Shown here: in pieces, positions 1 through 64,000 of the stretch
Layout: each line of letters begins with the position of its first letter
Position numbering within the stretch: the first letter of the stretch is position 1
DNA from: Megalonaias nervosa
Taxonomy: Eukaryota; Mollusca; Bivalvia; Unionida; Unionidae
Length of the DNA: 64,000 nt
Direction of reading: 5' to 3'
Assembly: GCA_016617855.1 (NCBI GenBank)
Contig: JAECUM010001165.1
Coordinates: forward strand, 62,001-126,000
Notes under the pieces: generated by a model
The model's database searches: none
Seen by the model: only the letters and a program-made list of their open reading frames with translations
Told to the model about the DNA's origin: nothing
Position numbers and translations under genes: made by a program

Positions 1-2390
1 CAGACAACCGCTCCATGTCCTTTTCTGCTTTCTAGAACAGTCCATTTCAGTAAAAGCTGTGTTGCCTGCATCCAATATTTGCAAGGTCTATTTTTAACAT
101 TTCTTAAACAAAATGAACAATAAAAGGGAGGCAATCTTGTAGAGATGTGGTCAAAAAGATTTAACTACAAAATGTTCGGAATGTTTGAAATTATTAAAAA
201 AAACCCACTGAACTACATCACATCTGTTACTTTAAAAGATAGACTTGCCCATGGAAATAATATGGCGACTGTACTAGTAAAGAAACTCCCAATCGATTTT
301 GAAATGCCAACAAGCTGACAGTGTTTGGGTCCCCCTGGTGACAATCTGGTTGGAAATTAGAAATTGATGAATGAACTGACCAAGTTTTGTGCAGCTTTTT
401 AATATCCTTGTTGTCTTTTGTTTTTTTTTTAGGTTGGTAAGGGGGACAAAAAAAATGGTATAGTTTGCAAATACTATAATTGTAATCTGTAGAACAAACA
501 GACCCTTCTCTTCTGGCACCTTATGCAACCAGGGTCATTAAATCTTACTCATAACTGGAAGAGGAGAGGGTGTCATGAGCTCCTAAAATACCCTGTTCAT
601 TACATCTTAACGTGACACCACAATTTACAGTTCAATATTCTAATACCAGTCCATTTACCCTTTCTCTGTTCTATCAGTAGTCCAAAACAGTCTGTCCATA
701 ATTTTCAACAGCTGTCAGTAGTATAACTATGAAGCCAAAAGTTCAACAACTGAAAGAAAATGTTCATCCAGAAATACATTTATTGTCTTTAAAGACAATG
801 ACAAAGTACATGTGTTTCTTTTACCAAGAAAAGAAACGTTTCCTAAAACCAGTCTACCTTTTCTAACTATATTCTTAAATAGTTTACCTTCCCTGCAGCA
901 AATTTGCTGCCTGGAAACATTTCCTTTAAATCTGTGTTTAATAAATCTGCTGTTTTCGACAGCAAGTTGAACTTAGCCAAAATCTCACTTATCATCAATT
1001 CAGCACAGACAACTACAGCACATATAATGTGTATTCCTCACTGACAGACAATATGCTTTAAAGAATGGGCACAGAGACTTATATGTGTCTTTAATTTTGG
1101 CCCATTCCTTTTGCACCCAAAATGTCATTTTATGTCACTTCTACCATCATGTGTGATAGAAAAATCCAATTCACACATCCACAGTGAATATAATGAACTT
1201 GTTTGACTGTTTTAAAAATGGCCAAATATCTGTATAAATCTTTAGAAACTTGTGGCTAGTACTTGACTTTTCCACTTCTTCCAATTTTCTTTTCTCATGA
1301 TATTAGTCCCCCATTTTCAAAAACAACTGCCACCTGCTCCCTTCAATGCCTGCAGATGGTTTACACGGGAACCGTTGAATAAGCACTTCCTTGACAATGA
1401 TCAAGTAATTTCTTTAAATAAAAGAAACTTTAAAAGTGGAACAAAATATTAAGACATAATTTTTTGCCAGTTCGGCTGTTTTCCGAAGTTGTGCCTAAAT
1501 GATCAGTAGTTATTTTTGGGGCTTCATCTGTACAAAATATGGAGAATCTGTAGGGGCAAACAGGCCTGTAATACCCATCCATGTGATGATAACCACACAC
1601 CCATCTTTCTGGTTAAAAACAGAATGTCCTTTACTCTCCACATGTCGTAGGCCCAACATGTGTCATAGGATGCAGCTGTAAAAACCATCTACAAAATGAA
1701 AATTACCATCATATATACCTGTAGTCTTTTTAACACTCAAATCAGTAGGTTTCATCAATTCAGAAACCGATCACATGTGCTTTCACAAGTTCAACCATAT
1801 TGGGAGAGAGCATACATATCCAAACTGGACAGCTCACAACATAGACAAAGGATCTAACTTGGTATGTATATAAACATAAATGAAACAATTTGTGACCTAG
1901 TGAACACTTATAATGAGCTTTAGCATCATAAACTTACACAAATAATTAGGGTTTCTTTTAAGGGCAGTGTGGACACTACTTCAAATATGGTAGATTCTTT
2001 ACAACTTTCAAGTATTGCATGCCCAAATTTTAGTTTTTAGTTTATGGGTTTATTTGAGATATCACAGTTGCTGACAACAAAAGGCTCTATGATTGGACTA
2101 AGCAAGTTATTGGAGTAATACCAAGTATCCAAGTGTTAGGTGGCCATGGAAAAAGGAAACGCAGTTACTAGAACAACATGCTTAATGGAGAAAATTGCAT
2201 CTAGCTCATGTATATATATAACTTGAGCAACCTCTGCTTTAGTAAACACCTGTCCATTAAAATCAAAATCATCGTGCATGGATAGACTTTACTATATAAA
2301 TGAACTGGCACGAGTGAACACCTGCTAAATGCAATCAATGACCATAATTTTTTTGCATAATGTGTTTCAACACTATGAATAAACCCATCA
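1..2390. other. Intron or flank, no gene seen
   Basis: No CHD1-like exon, other gene or clear repeat recognised on either strand. The open frames are short and without familiar motifs. If the gene continues past position 1, this belongs to the intron after the exon at 5029-5171. Confidence 0.5.
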
Positions 2391-3430
2391 AAACCTATAT
2401 ATACACAACAGACCTTTATTTAGTCCCTTGTAACCACGATTGCAGAGTTGAGTCTTTGGGTGGAGTGCAATATTGTGATGAACTATTCCATCTTCAAAAC
2501 ATCAGCAATCATGGATGGTCAAAGGTTTGCATTACCTGTCGTAAAACCTACACAATGCTGTTAAAGTCTTACTGAGATATTCTCCCTCTGTTTTTACTGT
2601 AGCTCAATGGGTAGTGCTGTTCTCTGTGGGGTTACAATATGTAATCACTGGGATGAACAAGGTATTTGTCCTTAACATTCATACTTGCTTAGAAGTGGAG
2701 TCAAATTGCAAACAACAAAGATCCTGATCTGCCATAGCATAAAGTACCTGCAGAGCAGGGTCTCTGCTGTTTGATCTACTTATTACACCTAACAAACTGC
2801 ACAAACCCAGATCTGCCAATGCACAGACCTGCCAACCCTCCAGACTCGCAATTAGTGAAAAGTGGGATAAAAATTAATGAATTTTGAATGCAATTAGTGA
2901 AAAATTATACCCTCACACTAACTCCATCCACTTCAATGGTCAGTACTCCATTATATGAAAATCCCAAAATACAACTAAAACATATTATTTACACTGATTA
3001 CATGTACTACTTTATTTGCGGCCAAATTACTGATATGCACAAACTTCACACTAACTGTCATGATATGATGCTGTGGCAGTCTTGAACTTCCTCAATCAGG
3101 CTATGGTAAATTTGTTTTCAAAACAGTTCAGGCCTACTGGTTAATCTTGGTGACTGAAATTGTTGCAAATTTTCAGCACCTAAGGAGGCACTAAAGTTCG
3201 TCTTATTTTACCTCACAATAGGAATTAAATCTTTTACTGTCACTGTTGCTGATCTCCAACTGAGAAAGACAGGTTATGTTTAACAAGAAAGCTCACAAAC
3301 AATGCTTCAGCAATGGTAGCATGCTGGACTTGAGTAGGTGGCTTAAAGTACTCCAAAACTGAAATCTGCTGTGGGTGCTACAGCAATGTGCTTTTGCACA
3401 TTGTTCTGCCACATGACCACAGGGGCTCAT

Positions 3431-3521
3431 ATCGTTCCTTACAATTTATCTGTCATACATGTACTATATAATAACATTTATTACATGGTACATGTATGAC
3501 AGGTAAATTGTAAGCAACAAT
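3431..3521. repeat. Inverted repeat with 33-bp arms inside hAT relic
   Basis: The arms are 3431-3463 and 3489-3521, with a 25-base loop. The inner 25 bp of each arm (ttacaatttatctgtc... / ...gacaggtaaattgtaa) match except at one position, which would be a G-T pair on the plus strand; the outer 8 bp match partly. Confidence 0.85.
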
Positions 3522-3544
3522 ACCAGCCCTTGAGCACATTCCCA

Positions 3545-3702
3545 ACTGTAAAATTCGCGGCTCACTACTGTGCGAAAAGCATAATGTACATTGATGTCTG
3601 ATGGCTGAATGCTAGGCCAAATTTTGGTCTACTCCAATCTATACTTCACTTTTTGTGAAATACAAATCTTTTTCCTTGGAGGTGAAACTATTTTAACTGC
3701 AG
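3545..3702 (-). pseudogene. Second, decayed copy of the finger fragment
   Basis: The minus-strand translation gives KVKYRLE-stop-TKIWPSIQPS, clearly related to KVKFTLEYTKNWLCIQLS of the neighbour at 3836-4084. The similarity continues into the flanking 3' DNA (gctcatgcgtagaaaac / gcgcatacgtggagaaaa), so a unit of about 390 bp was duplicated in tandem. In-frame stops show that it is dead. Confidence 0.6.
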
Positions 3703-3835
3703 TGTAGCTTAATTATGAAATGGTATTAATCCAGAAAATGAAACACTGAACGGTGAACGATTAGTTGTGTTGGCTCATGCGTAGAAAACTGTGAACTCAT
3801 GCAAATTACTATTATATGCCAAGCTTTCAATCTCA

Positions 3836-4084
3836 AAAATTCCAACACTCAAAAAAGCTGTCTTCAAGTAGTTTCCCAACCTCTATGTGCTTTTTGCTAC
3901 CAATATGCTTCCTCACATCATCCCTATCACCATGCCCAATGCTAAAATTCGTGGCACAATGTGTGCAAAAAACATGATGTGTATTGGTATTTGATAGCTG
4001 AATGCAAAGCCAATTTTTGGTATATTCCAAAGTAAACTTCACTTTTTGCACATTTCTTTTTCCTTGGTGGTGAAGATGTTTCAA
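3836..4084 (-). pseudogene. Transposon-derived zinc-finger fragment (hAT N-terminus-like)
   Basis: An open stretch of about 80 codons reads KVKFTLEYTKNWLCIQLS, then CTHCATNFSIGHGDRDDV and RKHIGSKKHIE. The CxxC...H(x5)H spacing and the 'FxIGHGGxNDxxxHxxxKKH' style are typical of N-terminal fingers of hAT-derived proteins common in animal genomes; that is recalled family knowledge. It lies inside the inverted-repeat-bounded element 2824-4424. It is too short to be a functional transposase. Confidence 0.65.
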
Positions 4085-5028
4085 GATGCGATACCAAACG
4101 GTAATTCAAATCAGTGTTGATGGCGCATACGTGGAGAAAAATTCTGTTTAGGCCCTGGGTTCTCTCAAAAGCATTTGTAAAACTACTCTTATATATATAG
4201 ATTAAAATACGCTAAAATGCTTGCTACTGGGCCAAGTGTATTGGCTATAGTTCTACTAATATCGCGATTAGCAGTACCAGACAGTTTCGACTAGCACTTA
4301 ACAGGAAAATTTAAAATAACTGAGAATTAGGGAATTTGTGATTTTTTTGCATGCGGCGTGAATCCATTAAATGCTGTAAAAAGTCGGGAAATTCGTGTCA
4401 AAATCTTGAGGGTTGGCAGCTGTGAATACATTATGAGATGGCAGAGCTGGGTCTGTGCAGTTTGTAGTTGGACTTGACTTGTAAGCTAGTACATACAGTA
4501 TCTCTTATTAGGTTATTCTCTTTGTCTGAAGGAGTTGTAGTTACAACGGTCTGTATTTTTTGTTGCTTTATCAATGTTGCTGTTATTAAACCCTGCACTT
4601 AAAGCTGAATGTGCCATGGTCAGAGATCCCATCTGTTTGCCTTAGTGCATCTGTTAATCCTTTTGATTCTTGAGTTGATTCATTTAGTGCATAAGATGTA
4701 GAAGGCTTGGGTTTTGGCTGTAAACAAATTTTTGAACTAGTGTTCTCATAGCTAATGTTATGATTTACAAACAAGACATGCACTTCTAATATACAGATAA
4801 AATATCTGACTGATATACTTTTATTTCTAAATAATTTGTTATTTTTTATATGAGAGCATGTATTATTTTAACAAGACTATGAAATGATGAGCAAAATGTA
4901 TGTAAGGGTATTTCTCCTCTTTAAACCCAGCTGAATTTTTGTTTTGAAAACCTGCAGACTTGTTCCCAAAAATTCCTGGTTGCATGGAACCCCGTTCTTT
5001 CAAACAGGAAACAAAGCATCAATCTTAC

Positions 5029-61815
<56,787 letters not shown>

Positions 61816-64000
61816 CTGAATAATAAAACTTTTAACATAAAAAAGTAACAAGAAGACTAATCTTTCTCTAAAATATTCTCCCTTGTTTTGCAAATATTGG
61901 TGAGGAATGTCTTCAATGTGTAAATAACCAAACATGAAGTCACACAGATACATATTTTTGCTGTAAATATAGTTTTAATAAGTGAAGAACAAATGGCAAT
62001 CTCCGTCAGGTTGAATCCCATCCAGCTAGAAGTTAATATTTTCTATTACATGTATTTTATTTTATTCCTGATTTAAGCTAATTAAAATTGGAGAAGTCGT
62101 GATTTTTGCATCATGAATCTCTATCTCGGGTCGTGAAATTCATGCCAAATCATGAGGGTTGGGAGATCTGTGAATCCCATCCAGCTGGAAGTTAATATCT
62201 TCCATTACATGTATATGTGTCCTTTTCTAATTAAAGGATAATATTTAAAACAGGATAACATAGTGTTTATATATATCAGGAACTTTGCAAAAGTGTATAA
62301 AGAACAGAAAACATTCACTTTTACATCAGAAACTGCATATTCATGAAAATAAAGGAAAGGAACTTGGAATAGTCTTTCCAGCAACCCTCTGTGCAAAAGT
62401 ATTGAAAAAGTAGAGATACTTTTTTTTTAAAAAAAAAGGAGGAGAAATGTTTTTTACAAAAAGGAGAACAAATGTAGGGAATAGTAGGGATATTTTATGA
62501 AGAAATTTAACATGAAATTGATGTAAATTCCTCAAAAATGAAACCTTTACATGATTACTTTTGCAAACTTGAACAATAATAGCATGCTCTTAGATATTAT
62601 CTGTGTATTTAGTCAAGGTTACTTCTATTTTCTTAAACATCCAGCTCTACTCTGGAGACCATATCTGATTTCTTGTTGTTGTAAATATCAGCATTTTTAA
62701 AATACAAAATATCACTAAAATTACCACTATGTAAAAATTATTACAAAATGGAACTAAAATGGTATCAGTTTTCAAATTCTCATCACCGGTAGTGCATTGC
62801 CATGAAATTGTTAATACAACAGTCTTTCTAAGCAGCCTTGGGAGCACATAGGGTCAAACATAGTATCGTTTTTATTATGGTCTGAAAGGTCTTGATTTTT
62901 GCAGAATTAATCAGCTTTTATACAGAAAAAGACTCTTCATTTGTGAAGCTAACAAGAACAGCAACACAGCAATGGTACATTTCTTACAAAAATAAAGAAA
63001 CACTTTAAGCAGATCTTGCACAATATTGTACAATGTATTAGCAATAAACTGTTTTACCATAGCAATAAAATGCACACTGGGAAATGATGATTATAATCAC
63101 TAAAAACTTACAGGATAAATTACAGAAGGTACACAGATTATGCGGCATTTTTACAACCCTTGTAAATAAGCAAGACTAATAATGGAAGAAAGCTGAAGTA
63201 GTATTATACCTAGCATGCCATGGGTATGGTACAATGTGTCCCTCTGACCCACAGTTAAGAAGACTCAAAATTTTGAAGGGCATAAAAAAAAACTGCTGCA
63301 AGAGAGCTTGAATTTTGTAATGTAAATGCTCAAAATACAACTATTCAATTAATGAAACAATCTTCTGTCTTTCTCTGCTCTCCAAAGCCAAAGATTGTGT
63401 AAGAAGTACTAATCTTCAACTATCATTCCATTTAAACAGATATTCATCCAACACTTCAATCTGTCTTCTGATAATCTATTTCATTTCATTGTCTTCATGC
63501 CATGCAAAATCCAAGTTCACATGTAGCTGTTTGGAGATGAAGAACAAGAACAAGGCTGTATTAACTTTCAGATTTGGTAGGTTTGAAGCATGACTGCCTG
63601 CAAGCATTCTCCACTGGGCTGGAAAACTGTACTTGGGATAGTTACTGCTTCTAAGAACTACTTTCACAAACTTCCATTCCACAAGTGCCAATTTGCCATC
63701 CAGTACTGGCTGATACTGAAATTGTCCTACTGATTTTTAGAGTATGATGATGGTCAAGAATCATCTGAATTTTATCAATGCCATATGAAACTAAATCATC
63801 CTGTGAAACAAATGAAATGTCTCTCATGATAATATATCCCCCGCTGATGTGAGGGAGAGGGTCTCTTTGGAAATCTTGTTTGAAGATTTTCTTTTAGGTT
63901 CGTAACAAATTCTGAACCTGCATTGTGAAACTGAGCTCTCTGGCCTTGTCTGCTGTTTTTTTCTATATCCTTATAGAAATATTTCCCATCAACTTGTTTA
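61816..64000. other. Intron 5' of the first visible exon
   Basis: No Ser-rich CHD1 N-terminal exon, promoter or other gene could be recognised. Contains the short direct repeats and hAT-end fragment at 62011-62216; the rest is AT-rich without recurrent repeats. Confidence 0.5.
62011..62216. repeat. Direct repeats of ~45 bp flanking a hAT-end fragment
   Basis: gaatcccatccagctagaag... (62013-62057) recurs at 62173-62216 with about four changes. The intervening stretch ends gagggttgggagatctgtg, like the right terminus of the hAT elements in this window, and contains gtcgtgatttttgcatc, which resembles the inner right end of the 2824-4424 relic. Confidence 0.7.

Larger units (their letters stand above)
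2824..4424 (-). mobile_element. hAT-like DNA transposon relic
   Basis: The left end is cagacctgccaaccctc (2824-2840). The right end at 4408-4424 reads as its inverse complement, cacagctgccaaccctc, with 15 of 17 matching. Inside, on the minus strand, is coding for a BED/U1-like finger (3836-4084) and a more decayed duplicate (3545-3702). No DDE catalytic domain is seen, so the element is internally deleted or non-autonomous. An exact target duplication is not visible (ccaatgca on the left, aatacatt on the right), which suggests age. The terminus CAGACCTGCCAACC recurs in the elements at 20579 and 25957. Confidence 0.75.
2394..4945. repeat. Duplicated intronic segment, copy A (interrupted by hAT insertion)
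   Basis: 2400-2640 resembles 7012-7410 (shared landmarks: gacctttatttagtcc / gacctttatttatttaatcc, cagcaatcatggatgg, tttttactgtag), and 4510-4945 resembles 7440-7950 (tgtgccatggt, cttgggttttgg, attttaacaag). The middle of copy A, about 2795-4500, has no counterpart in copy B and holds the hAT relic. Each copy ends shortly before a CHD1 exon, but those exons are not duplicates of each other. It could be a dispersed element or an old local duplication. Confidence 0.8.

Noticed and set aside
4586..4783. Minus-strand frame with a Ser/Pro/Lys-rich segment, considered as a CHD1 C-terminal exon
   Set aside because: The same DNA recurs in the repeat copy at 7440-7770, and no suitable splice phase follows the exon at 5029.

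Overview
This is a eukaryotic genomic window, most likely from a lophotrochozoan invertebrate and plausibly a mollusc; that placement is inferred from the repeat content and is not proven. It is AT-rich, intron-dominated and packed with old repeats. The only protein-coding host gene I can support is one large gene on the minus strand, encoding a CHD1-type (CHD1/CHD2 subfamily) chromodomain-helicase-DNA-binding chromatin remodeller.

Reading the minus strand from high to low coordinates, I reconstructed 21 coding exons between 61815 and 5029. Together they are 3020 nt, about 1006 codons. All 20 introns have GT-AG ends and every exon junction keeps the reading frame. In order the exons give a basic/acidic N-terminal region, the two chromodomains, both lobes of the SNF2 ATPase with all classical motifs, the post-helicase regulatory segment, an acidic and AT-hook-like stretch, and the start of the SANT DNA-binding domain. 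The gene is cut at both ends: the start codon and Ser-rich N-terminus lie beyond 64000, and the rest of the SANT-SLIDE region and the C-terminus lie beyond position 1.

The introns hold several kinds of repeat. (i) A tRNA-derived SINE family occurs six times in minus orientation, several copies with visible target-site duplications. A second SINE, with a GTTAAACCC(ACA)n-type tail, occurs three times, and a third occurs twice. (ii) hAT-like DNA elements share the terminus CAGACCTGCCAACC: a 1.6-kb relic with BED-finger-like coding at 2.8-4.4 kb, and two non-autonomous copies of about 782 bp at 20.6 and 26.0 kb. (iii) Composite elements with a head, a tandem core and a tail lie at 8.6, 11.5, 16.0 and 23.6 kb. 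Further tandem arrays lie at 10 kb (~150 bp period), 14 kb (~140 bp), 29.5 kb (~45 bp) and 39.7 kb (76 bp). (iv) Decayed DIRS-like retrotransposon reverse transcriptase/RNase H sequence lies at 58.8-60.4 kb, with a probable second fragment at 48.9-51.5 kb that is split by a SINE.

Points worth a second look are a near-perfect 32-bp-stem hairpin in an intron at 12340-12413, fully paired in the CHD1-sense strand if G-U pairs are allowed; a splice acceptor triplicated by a 36-bp tandem repeat beside the exon at 60957-61087, where use of either upstream copy would bring in a stop codon; a candidate frame-shifting cassette exon at 40471-40552; and a duplicated intronic segment that gives an 'empty site' comparison for the hAT insertion. 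I found no bacterial-type genes, CRISPR arrays, rRNA genes or functional tRNA genes.
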